A DNA stretch of 64,000 nucleotides from positions 97,749-161,748 of the forward strand of contig NZ_AEWI01000037.1 in assembly GCF_000191885.1 (NCBI RefSeq). Reading direction: 5' to 3'. Of this stretch, positions 53,611 through 61,701 are shown piece after piece (position 1 is the first letter of the stretch; each line of letters opens with the position of its first letter). The notes under the pieces were generated by a model that made no database searches, was not told where the DNA came from, and was given only the letters and a program-made list of their open reading frames with translations. This stretch comes from Anaerophaga thermohalophila DSM 12881. GTDB lineage: Bacteria > Bacteroidota > Bacteroidia > Bacteroidales > Marinilabiliaceae. The translations under genes were made by a program, and so were the position numbers.

Positions 53611-54408
53611 ATGAAAAAATTGCTTTTGACCATTGTTGTGGTTGCGTTGACAGTCAACGCATTATCACAAAACAATTATCGCGATGTCGTACACCTGAAG
53701 GACGGCAGCATCATCAAAGGAATCATAATTGAACAGGTTCCCAACGAACAAATTAAAATCGAAACTTCGGATGGAAGTGTTTTCGTGTATAAAATGAATG
53801 AAATTGCGAAGATGTCGAAGGAAAAAATTTCAGAAAGCCAGTCTTCGAGGAGCAATAGCGACCAGGACTTCACTTCTCCAACTGCTAAAGGGAAAATGAT
53901 TGTTTCGGGCAGCACCAATTTATCATATTCTTCTGTGACCAACGAACAAGAATACCAGGGTGGAGACTATGAAATTGACATTAATGAATTTTCATTTAAG
54001 CCTTCCATCGGATGGTTTGTTGCTGACGGTTTTGCCATAGGTTTAACCATCGATTACGAATCAACTAAACAAGAGGATGATAGAGACGAATATAAAAACT
54101 CTGGTTTTTTAATTGGACCAAGTGTCATATACTATTTCGGTGATTCCAACATTAAACCTTTTATTCAGGGAGAATATATGTTTGGAAACAACAAACAAGA
54201 GTATAATTCAGATGAAGAAAAAATAAAAATGAATGGCTGGGGATTAGGTGCCGGTGTCGCATTCTTCCTGAATAAAAACATCTCACTTGATTTAGGATTG
54301 GGATATACAAATATTTCGGGTGAATATGAAGACGAATACATAGATGAAGATATAGAACAAACGATCAAAGGATTTTCCCTAAATGGCGGAATATCCGTAT
54401 ATTTCTAA
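53611..54408 (+). CDS. outer-membrane beta-barrel protein with N-terminal strand domain
   Basis: Signal peptide (1-19, VNALS then Gln). A small N-terminal module (RDVVHLKDGSIIKGIIIEQ .. VYKMNEIAKM) common in Bacteroidota surface proteins precedes a Ser-rich linker and a beta-barrel of about 8 strands ending in Phe (NGGISVYF). 265 aa. It may belong with the preceding membrane-protein group, although a 139-bp gap separates them. Acidic loops (EDEYIDEDIE) could bind cations; that is speculation. Confidence 0.8.
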   Translation: MKKLLLTIVVVALTVNALSQNNYRDVVHLKDGSIIKGIIIEQVPNEQIKIETSDGSVFVYKMNEIAKMSKEKISESQSSRSNSDQDFTSPTAKGKMIVSGSTNLSYSSVTNEQEYQGGDYEIDINEFSFKPSIGWFVADGFAIGLTIDYESTKQEDDRDEYKNSGFLIGPSVIYYFGDSNIKPFIQGEYMFGNNKQEYNSDEEKIKMNGWGLGAGVAFFLNKNISLDLGLGYTNISGEYEDEYIDEDIEQTIKGFSLNGGISVYF

Positions 54409-54723
54409 GGTTCATCCTGCAAATAATTACAACTACCAAATAAACTCAGTGATTCCTCTGTGTAGCTCTGTGGTGCCCTGTAATTGCCTTGTGAAACTCA
54501 GCATAACAACAAATGATCCGGAACACCACAAAGCAGACACAGAGGAACAATGTCTACTGCACGCCTACGTTTCCGAACAAAGGGCATATTAATCGTCACT
54601 TAAAACTACAAACACTTAGCTCTCAGCAATAAAAACAGCCATCTGATTCCTTAACCGATTGGGTGAGGATTCAACCTGTTCCCTTCAGAAGCAGAAAGCT
54701 TCCACAACATTGTTTACAAACAA

Positions 54724-54811
54724 ATGAAACGAGCATGGCAAGGTTTGTCACAAAAGTTGATGAACAAAATCAATCATGCGAGTTCCATTCGACCAATGAC
54801 TTAGACTAATT
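54724..54811 (+). repeat. family L repeat, copy 13 (3' truncated)
   Basis: Starts ATGAAACGAGCATGGCAAGG and keeps CATGCGAGTTCC, but the last part is replaced at ACTAAT by the GC-rich element that begins TAGAGGCTGC. The join suggests insertion into or next to the repeat. Confidence 0.75.
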
Positions 54812-55152
54812 AGAGGCTGCTAAAAAAGTCAGCAGTCTGTTTCAAATTTATTTTCTATTGTTCTTTTTGGCATTGCCCCAAAAAGAACCAAAAAGGTCTA
54901 GTCCGCTTAAACCTATCTCCCCGCGAAAGCCAAAATTTCCGGCCATTGCGCAAGGCCATGAACGTCGCCCATTTTGGCTTCCCGCCATCCGCCGGCCCGG
55001 AAAGCGGACAGGCCACCGCGCCTTTTTAATAGTTAAAATCGTTCATTATTGTGACATTCTTTTAAATTGTGATATGTTGACAATTAATACCTGCATGCGA
55101 GTTCCCCCCGATAAATCGGGGTAGACTATTCGACCTTAATAAATTTATAGAA

Positions 55153-55294
55153 TGAGTGCAGTATAAAAAGCATATTTTTGTCAAAATCCAGGCGTTTTAA
55201 ATTTTTGTGCCAGAGTTAACTTGTTGTTAATGAGGATGCAAAAATTTAAAACAACAACGAGTTTGGCAATAAAGATGCTTTTTAGACCGGCCTC
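55153..55294. mobile_element. MITE family M, copy B
   Basis: 142 bp with ends TGAGTGCAGTATAAAAAGCA and GCTTTTTAGACCGGCCTC, strongly similar to copy A, and a 6-bp flanking direct repeat ATAGAA (55147-55152, 55295-55300). It has inserted into the end of a family L fragment, so family M moved after that L fragment was in place. Confidence 0.85.
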
Positions 55295-55336
55295 ATAGAA
55301 TGTATTTTGTACAGTTAATATTATCTTTACAAACTC

Positions 55337-55479
55337 TGAGTGTAGTATAAAAAGCCTTCAAACTGCTGATTTTTACCATTTTTACCCCTGACCCCTAAAA
55401 GGGAACTGCTAAAAATCAGCAGTTTGAAAAAGTCCCCTTTAGGGGATTTAGGGGTCAAAAGGCTTTTTAGACTGCACTC
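55337..55479. mobile_element. MITE family M, copy E (different interior)
   Basis: Same terminal repeats (TGAGTGTAGTATAAAAAGCC .. GGCTTTTTAGACTGCACTC) and a 5-bp flanking repeat AACTC (55332-55336, 55480-55484). The inside is unrelated to copies A and B: long arms around CTGCTGATTTTTA / TAAAAATCAGCAG and a CCCCTAAAAGGG motif. Confidence 0.8.
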
Positions 55480-55539
55480 AACTCTTAAAAGAGAAAAACG
55501 ACTCGTATAATTCAAGAACATAAAAACAAAAAAACACCT

Positions 55540-57693
55540 ATGATGAAAAAAATGACCGCCCTTGCAATGGCCATGATATTTGCTTTCTCAGGCTTATCGA
55601 AGGCCGATGAAGGCATGTGGATACTGCCGTTGATCAAAAAACTGAACATTGAAAAAATGCAGTCGATGGGACTGCAACTTTCCGCAGAAGATATTTACAG
55701 TGTCAACCATTCGAGTCTGAAGGATGCCGTTGTTATCTTCGGTGGCGGATGTACCGGAGAACTCATCTCGGATAAAGGTCTCATACTGACCAACCACCAC
55801 TGTGGTTACGGAACCATACAAGCGTTGAGTACCATGGAAAACAATTATCTGGAAGATGGTTTCTGGGCGCCAACCACTGACGATGAGATTCCCGCACCCG
55901 GACTTTCCGTCACCTTTATGAAACGGATGGAAGATGTCACCAGTAAAATAGAAGCAGGACTCACCGCCGATATGACCGAAGAAGAACGCCGGTCTGCTAT
56001 CGACAGCATCTCCACACAAATTGCCGACAGCGTAAAAGGCGACTCACATTACCGGGTGCTGGTACGCGATTTTTATGGCGGTAACCAATATTTCATGATG
56101 GTTTACGAAGTGTTCAACGACGTTCGCTTTGTCGGTGCTCCTCCCTCCTCAATCGGAAAATTCGGACACGATACCGATAACTGGATGTGGCCCCGGCATA
56201 CAGGCGATTTTTCCCTTTTCAGGGTCTATGCCGATAAAGACGGAAAACCCGCCGAATATTCTCCCGACAATGTGCCGCTAAAACCTGCGCATCACCTTCC
56301 CATATCACTCAAAGGATATGAAAAAGGTGACTTTGCCATGACGTTGGGATACCCGGGAAGCACTCAGCGTTACCTGACATCCTGGGGCATTGACGAACGG
56401 ATGAATATCTTCAATTTCTCGCTGATCAAACCCAGAGGGGTAAAACAGGAAATATGGGAGAAGGCCATGAACTCCAGCGATAAGATAAGACTTCAATATG
56501 CCTCGAAATATTCGCGCAGTTCCAACTATTGGAAAAACAGCATCGGGATGAACAGAGGGCTGAAAAACCTGAATGTCATCGAAAAGAAACAGAAACTGGA
56601 AGAAAAATTCAGTGACTGGGTAAACGAGTCTCCCGAGCGTCAGGAAAAATATGGCGACGTGCTGCCCTCCCTTAAAGCAGCTTACGAAAACAGGGCGCCT
56701 TACTATCTTGCCCAGAATTTCGTACGCGAATGTATGCTGAGGGGCACCGAAATCATTGGTTTTTCTCTTGCAGCCCGGGAACTGGAACAGGCCCTCGAAT
56801 CCGAAGATGAAGAAAAGATAAAGCAGGCAACCGAAAATCTGAAAAAAAATGCCGAAGATTTTTACAAAGATTATCATGCGCCCACCGACCAAAAGGTAAT
56901 GAGTGCTCTGCTGGAACTCTACCATGAAGAGATCGACGCAGAATTTTATCCTTCTTTCTTCGAAGAGATAAAGACCGACAAAGAAGACGGCTTCGAAGAG
57001 TATGCCGATAAATTATTCAGAAAATCCATTTTTGTCAGCAAAGAAGAACTTTACGATTTTCTGGAAAATCCGAAACTAAAAAAACTGAAAAAGGATCCTG
57101 CATATTCGGCCGGAAAATCCACGATGGAGTTATATCTGAAATTAATGAGTCAAATCCGTGAATCGAACCTTACCATCGACAAGAATCACCGCCTGTTTAT
57201 TGCCGGGCTACAGGAGATGAATCCCGACAAAGTATATTACGACGATGCCAATTTTACCATGCGACTGAGCTATGGTGAAGTCGGTGATTACGAACCACGG
57301 GATGCCGTCATTTACAAGCATTATACAACCCTCAAAGGGGTTATGGAAAAGGAAAAACCCGACGACTATGAGTTTTCTGTCCCCGAAAAGCTGAAGCAAC
57401 TCTACCGTGATAAAGATTACGGCCGCTATGCCAACAAAGATGGCAGAATGTATGTCAATTTTACAACCGACAACGATATTACCGGCGGAAACAGCGGCAG
57501 TCCCGTTATCAATGGTGAAGGATACCTCTTCGGACTGGCTTTCGACGGCAACTGGGAAGCCATGAGCGGCGATATCGCCTTTGAACCGGAATTGCAAAAA
57601 TGTATCAATGTCGATATCCGGTACGTCTTGTTCATCATCGATAAATATGCAGGCGCTCAAAATCTGATTGATGAGATGACGATTGTTGAATAA
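55540..57693 (+). CDS. S46 family dipeptidyl-peptidase (DPP7-type)
   Basis: 717 aa. Signal peptide ends near SKADEGMW, the conserved mature start. Catalytic His86 lies in LTNHHCGYG and Ser652 in GGNSGSP, with a helical domain between (about 280-580). The residue 18 after the Ser, which sets P1 preference, is Gly (FDGNWE). DPP7 has Gly there and DPP11 Arg, so hydrophobic P1 is expected. It removes dipeptides from peptides in the periplasm for amino-acid nutrition. A paralogue follows 390 bp downstream. Confidence 0.93.
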   Translation: MMKKMTALAMAMIFAFSGLSKADEGMWILPLIKKLNIEKMQSMGLQLSAEDIYSVNHSSLKDAVVIFGGGCTGELISDKGLILTNHHCGYGTIQALSTMENNYLEDGFWAPTTDDEIPAPGLSVTFMKRMEDVTSKIEAGLTADMTEEERRSAIDSISTQIADSVKGDSHYRVLVRDFYGGNQYFMMVYEVFNDVRFVGAPPSSIGKFGHDTDNWMWPRHTGDFSLFRVYADKDGKPAEYSPDNVPLKPAHHLPISLKGYEKGDFAMTLGYPGSTQRYLTSWGIDERMNIFNFSLIKPRGVKQEIWEKAMNSSDKIRLQYASKYSRSSNYWKNSIGMNRGLKNLNVIEKKQKLEEKFSDWVNESPERQEKYGDVLPSLKAAYENRAPYYLAQNFVRECMLRGTEIIGFSLAARELEQALESEDEEKIKQATENLKKNAEDFYKDYHAPTDQKVMSALLELYHEEIDAEFYPSFFEEIKTDKEDGFEEYADKLFRKSIFVSKEELYDFLENPKLKKLKKDPAYSAGKSTMELYLKLMSQIRESNLTIDKNHRLFIAGLQEMNPDKVYYDDANFTMRLSYGEVGDYEPRDAVIYKHYTTLKGVMEKEKPDDYEFSVPEKLKQLYRDKDYGRYANKDGRMYVNFTTDNDITGGNSGSPVINGEGYLFGLAFDGNWEAMSGDIAFEPELQKCINVDIRYVLFIIDKYAGAQNLIDEMTIVE

Positions 57694-58083
57694 TTCAATA
57701 TAGTGCGTTAAAGCCTGAACGCAAAGACGCAAAGACGCAAAGTCCATGTTATGAGAGTATTATTTTAGCTGCAGCAGCTAACGTACAATAGATTATTAGA
57801 TTTTTAGATATAAGATGTGAGATGATTCTTACAGCCTTGATATATTGCATTTAAAAAAACAAACATCTTTAAAATAGACGATTGATTTTCAATATATTGC
57901 AGAAATTTAATGGATTATCGTCATAAAAAACTTTGCGTCTCTGCGTCTCTGCGTTTAGGTTTTTAAAAAATTATTGATAAATGGAATTCCTAAATAATCT
58001 TAAAAATATTTTACAAAATCGGTAAATGCAATCATTCTGTTGTAGTTTCGCAACATTAAGAATTTGTTAAGTTATTGGTTGAT
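57694..58083. other. intergenic region between S46 paralogues
   Basis: No gene. It has AACGCAAAGACGCAAAGACG (about 57718) and its complement CTTTGCGTCTCTGCGTCTC (about 57931), a TTAGATTTTTAGATATAAG module near 57797, and a near -7 box TAGTTTCG at 58043-58050 for the second peptidase gene. Confidence 0.7.
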
Positions 58084-60216
58084 ATGTGGAAGCGGGCATT
58101 ACTTCTGACGTTATTGAATACATTTTTTTTCGTTACTCTCCTTGCCGACGAAGGCATGTGGTTACCCTGGCATTTACCTCAGTCTCAAATTGAAAAGATG
58201 TACGAGATGGGGTTGGAATTATCGGCAGATGAAATTTTTAGTTCCAGTGGAAACGCCCTCAATTTCAGTATAGTTTCTCTTGACGATGGCAGCTGTACCG
58301 GAAGTTTTGTCAGCAACAAAGGCCTTTTGCTTACCAACCACCATTGTGCTTACAGCGACATTCAGCAACACAGCAGTGTAGACAACAACTTACTGAGCAA
58401 TGGTTTCCGGGCACAATCTCCGGCATCAGAAATTCCTAATCCGGGAAAGACTGCAACCATACTGATTGATGCAAAGGATCTTACGCCTGTTTTCAATTCT
58501 GCACTGAAAAATGCCTCCGGTCGACCTGAAACAGAACATATTATCGATAGTATCTCAAAAGTCATCCTCGACACGGTTTCACTTGCAAAAGGACAAGATG
58601 CGGAAATAAAGGATTTTCTGTTCCAAAACCAATTCTTTCTCCTTATCACACAAACATTCAGGGATGTACGGCTGGTCGCGGCCCCCCCTGAAGACATTGC
58701 ACAGTTTGGTGGCGAAAGAGACAATTGGATGTGGCCACGGCATTCGGCCGATTTTGCCTTTTACAGAGTTTACTGTTCCCCCGAAGGAATGCCGGCCGAC
58801 TACGATCCCGGTAATGTGCCCTTCCAGCCCAAAAGATTTCTTACCATATCGAAACAGGGTGTGAAAGAGGGCGATTTCACGATGACGCTCGGATACCCGG
58901 GTGAAACCAACAGATATATTACTGCTGCCGGCATAAAGGAATCATTTGATATTATAAATCCTGTTATTGCTGATGTCAGAAAAATAAAACAGGCCATCTG
59001 GGAAAAAAATATGAAGAACTCGAAGGTGACAGGCATCCGGTATGCCGATAAATATGCCAATTCAGCCAACTTCCGGAAATACGCAACAGGACAAAATGAA
59101 AGCATTGAGGAACTTGGCCTGATTGATTCAAGAGAAGAACTGGAAAATCACCTTCAGGAACGCATCAATGATGATGAAAAATTCCGGAGAATCCTTACCT
59201 CTTCCAGAATACTGTACCTGATGCGTAAAAACCTCACAAAAACAACAATTATTACCATCGAAAGCCTGATCAACGGTCCCGAAATCAGCTCACTCATTAT
59301 CGAATCCTTTAATTTGTATGGCTTGCTCAAAGAAGATCATGTCCGGCAGGAGGCATTGACAAAAGAACTCGAAAAACTTAAAAAGAGTGGCGACGAGTTT
59401 TTTGAAGATTTTTCGGCTGCTATTGACAAAGAGGTTTTTGAAGAAATGCTGACTTATTATCTGCAGAACCTAAACGACAGCCTGAGGGTGAACGATGATG
59501 TACTCTTTAAAAATGCGACAAATACAAGAGATTTGAGTGATAAAATCTATTCAGGATCACTCTTTGCCGATTCCGAAAAATTTAATGATTTCATTGATGC
59601 TCCCTCGTCAGAAAAACTCATGTCAGACCCCGGCTTTGGTCTTTACTATGATCTTTTTCAGGAATTTGGCCCCGTATATGCCATGTATAGCAGAATAGAC
59701 GATCAGATAAATTATTCGATGCACCACTATCTAAACATGTTAATGCGAGGCGATTCCATCGATAGTTTATATCCTGATGCCAACAGTACACTACGACTTT
59801 CGTTCGGTAAAATAGAACCTTATTCCCCTGAAGACGGTATTATTTATGCTTCATTTTCGACCTGTAGCGGAATGATGGAAAAAATCAATTCAGGAAACCC
59901 CGCCTATCAGACGAAAACAGATGTGCAATCATTATTTGATTCAGGTGATAAGGCGTTTGGTAAAAATCTTCCATTATGCTTTATTTCGGACAACGACATT
60001 TCAGGTGGTAACAGCGGAAGTCCTGTGCTAAACAAGCGCGGAGAAATAGTGGGATTGGCTTTTGACGGCAACTGGGAAGGAATGGCCTCCGATATCTCAT
60101 ATTCTTCCGAACTACAAAGATGTATCAGTGTAGATATCCGCTATATCCTGTTTTTGATAGAGAAATTCGCGGGAGAACATTATTTGTCGGAAGAATTGAA
60201 AATTACAGCCGGCTAA
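58084..60216 (+). CDS. S46 family dipeptidyl-peptidase (DPP7-type), second copy
   Basis: About 710 aa, same order as its neighbour: signal peptide then ADEGMWLPW, His86 in LTNHHCAYS, Ser644 in GGNSGSPVLN and Gly at Ser+18 (FDGNWEGM). ATG 58084 is taken instead of TTG 58075. The helical domain is diverged from the first copy, so the duplication is not recent. Both copies keep Gly at the specificity position, so different substrates would have to come from other pocket residues. Confidence 0.92.
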   Translation: MWKRALLLTLLNTFFFVTLLADEGMWLPWHLPQSQIEKMYEMGLELSADEIFSSSGNALNFSIVSLDDGSCTGSFVSNKGLLLTNHHCAYSDIQQHSSVDNNLLSNGFRAQSPASEIPNPGKTATILIDAKDLTPVFNSALKNASGRPETEHIIDSISKVILDTVSLAKGQDAEIKDFLFQNQFFLLITQTFRDVRLVAAPPEDIAQFGGERDNWMWPRHSADFAFYRVYCSPEGMPADYDPGNVPFQPKRFLTISKQGVKEGDFTMTLGYPGETNRYITAAGIKESFDIINPVIADVRKIKQAIWEKNMKNSKVTGIRYADKYANSANFRKYATGQNESIEELGLIDSREELENHLQERINDDEKFRRILTSSRILYLMRKNLTKTTIITIESLINGPEISSLIIESFNLYGLLKEDHVRQEALTKELEKLKKSGDEFFEDFSAAIDKEVFEEMLTYYLQNLNDSLRVNDDVLFKNATNTRDLSDKIYSGSLFADSEKFNDFIDAPSSEKLMSDPGFGLYYDLFQEFGPVYAMYSRIDDQINYSMHHYLNMLMRGDSIDSLYPDANSTLRLSFGKIEPYSPEDGIIYASFSTCSGMMEKINSGNPAYQTKTDVQSLFDSGDKAFGKNLPLCFISDNDISGGNSGSPVLNKRGEIVGLAFDGNWEGMASDISYSSELQRCISVDIRYILFLIEKFAGEHYLSEELKITAG

Positions 60217-60391
60217 AAGGACTGATTGCGGAAACGCAATGACGCAAAGTTTAAATCCTGAAAGATGCTATAAACTTTTGACCGCTTTCGGGGCTATAAT
60301 TATCCTGCCGGAAGGATTCTTAACCATCTCCTGTATTCATAAGCCATCTGAACCCTGATATTTTACATGGCTGTAGCCGGGAAAATATTTC

Positions 60392-60399
60392 TACATTTG
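60392..60399 (+). promoter_or_regulatory. -7 box for marC (TACATTTG)
   Basis: Exact TAnnTTTG on the plus strand, 32 nt upstream of the MarC ATG. Confidence 0.6.
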
Positions 60400-60430
60400 C
60401 ATCCAACAGTTAATTTAAATTTCCCCGGTT

Positions 60431-61003
60431 ATGGAACTCAATTTTCTGGAAATCGTTTCCGCTTTTATTGTACTCTTTGCCGTTATAGACATACTCGGCT
60501 CCATCCCTATTATTGTAGATTTAAGGAATAAAGGGAATAAAATTAATGCGGCTCAGGCCTCTCTGGTTTCATTTTCTATTCTGATCGTCTTTCTCTTTGT
60601 GGGGAAAGCCCTTCTCGGTTTATTCGGAGTAGACATTTCTTCTTTTGCCATTGCCGGATCTATTGTATTGTTCATGATTGCTATCGAGATGATACTCGGG
60701 GTGACCATTTTCAAACACGATTCCCCCTCGGGTGCGTCACTCGTTCCTATTGCTTTTCCGCTCATTGCCGGGGCCGGATCGTTTACTACCCTGCTTTCTT
60801 TACGGGCTGAATATGAAACCATCAACATTATTATCGCACTCTTTCTGAACATTGTTTTTGTTTATATAGTACTTCGACTTACCAATCAGGTAGAAAGAAT
60901 TATCGGTCAGGCCGGAATATATGTCTTAAAGAAATTCTTTGGCATTATTCTGATGGCCATGTCGATTAAACTCTTTTTAAATAATGTTTCAAACCTGGTT
61001 TAG
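60431..61003 (+). CDS. MarC family integral membrane protein
   Basis: 190 aa with six hydrophobic segments. ALxVFAVIDILGSIPI-type start (FAVIDILGSIPIIVDLRNKG) and SLVPIAFPLIAGAGSFTTLL match the MarC/UPF0056 family. The family name comes from the E. coli mar locus, but no drug-export role is established. Promoter at 60392. It may be co-transcribed with the RNase HI gene 68 bp downstream, though they have no obvious link. Confidence 0.9.
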   Translation: MELNFLEIVSAFIVLFAVIDILGSIPIIVDLRNKGNKINAAQASLVSFSILIVFLFVGKALLGLFGVDISSFAIAGSIVLFMIAIEMILGVTIFKHDSPSGASLVPIAFPLIAGAGSFTTLLSLRAEYETINIIIALFLNIVFVYIVLRLTNQVERIIGQAGIYVLKKFFGIILMAMSIKLFLNNVSNLV

Positions 61004-61071
61004 TCATAAGACCGGCATATAGGAGCAGGACAATTTTTCCGTACCATTAATCAGAAAAAACGCATACCAGA

Positions 61072-61701
61072 ATGGCTTCTAAAAAGTATTACGTGATATG
61101 GCTGGGCCATAAAACAGGCATTGTTGACAACTGGGAAGAATGTAAAAAACGCATCAACGGATATAAAGGCGCCAAATATAAATCCTTTAAAACCCTCGAG
61201 GAAGCCCAAAAAGCGTATGAATCTCCATGGACCAAAAATATTTCGTCAAACAAAAAAACCACTTCACCAAAAAGCCGGAAAAAAATTTCAGACGATGGTC
61301 CTTTTTGGGAGAGTCTGGCTGTCGATGCGGCCTGTAGCGGCAATCCCGGACCCATGGAATACCGCGGAGTGCACGTGAAAAGCAACAAGGAATGGTTTCA
61401 TGCAAAGTTCCCCCTTGGTACCAATAATATAGGAGAATTTCTTGCCATCGTACATGGTCTGGCCGAGCTGAAACGCAAAAACCTGAATATTCCGGTTTAC
61501 AGCGATTCATCTATTGCCATCGGATGGGTAAAAAAGAAAAAATGCATAACAAAACTGGAAGATTCTCAAAAAACAGAAGAATTGTTTAAACGGATACGTC
61601 GTGCCGAAAACTGGCTCCAAAACAACAAATGGTCACAACCCGTTCTGAAATGGGATACTGAAAATTGGGGTGAGATTCCCGCCGATTTTGGAAGAAAATA
61701 A
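61072..61701 (+). CDS. ribonuclease H with N-terminal viroplasmin domain
   Basis: 209 aa. Residues 1-50 are the caulimovirus viroplasmin/hybrid-binding module (YYVIWLGHKTGIVDNWEECK .. GYKGAKYKSF). Residues 75-205 are RNase HI: VDAACSGNPGPMEYRG (first Asp), NIGEFLAIVHGL (Glu), PVYSDSSIAIGWV (Asp). It degrades RNA in RNA-DNA hybrids and is the second RNase H in the window, next to the interrupted rnhB at 45,449. The stop codon directly abuts the stop of the convergent kinase gene. Confidence 0.93.
   Translation: MASKKYYVIWLGHKTGIVDNWEECKKRINGYKGAKYKSFKTLEEAQKAYESPWTKNISSNKKTTSPKSRKKISDDGPFWESLAVDAACSGNPGPMEYRGVHVKSNKEWFHAKFPLGTNNIGEFLAIVHGLAELKRKNLNIPVYSDSSIAIGWVKKKKCITKLEDSQKTEELFKRIRRAENWLQNNKWSQPVLKWDTENWGEIPADFGRK

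Larger units (their letters stand above)
54409..55539. other. 1.1-kb repeat island
   Basis: No gene. In order: a CTCTGTGTAGCTCTGTGG-type repeat (about 54448-54500); family L copy 13 (54724-54811), cut at its 3' end; a GC-rich element from 54812 to about 55030 with hairpins CTGCTAAAAAAGTCAGCAG and TTCTTTTTGG..CCAAAAAGAA; a family L fragment (about 55080-55147) with a CCCCGATAAATCGGGG palindrome; MITE copy B; and MITE copy E. Confidence 0.8.

Noticed and set aside
54858..55124. 88-aa frame rich in Pro and Lys
   Set aside because: It lies in the GC-rich intergenic element and reads through hairpins; typical spurious translation of such elements.
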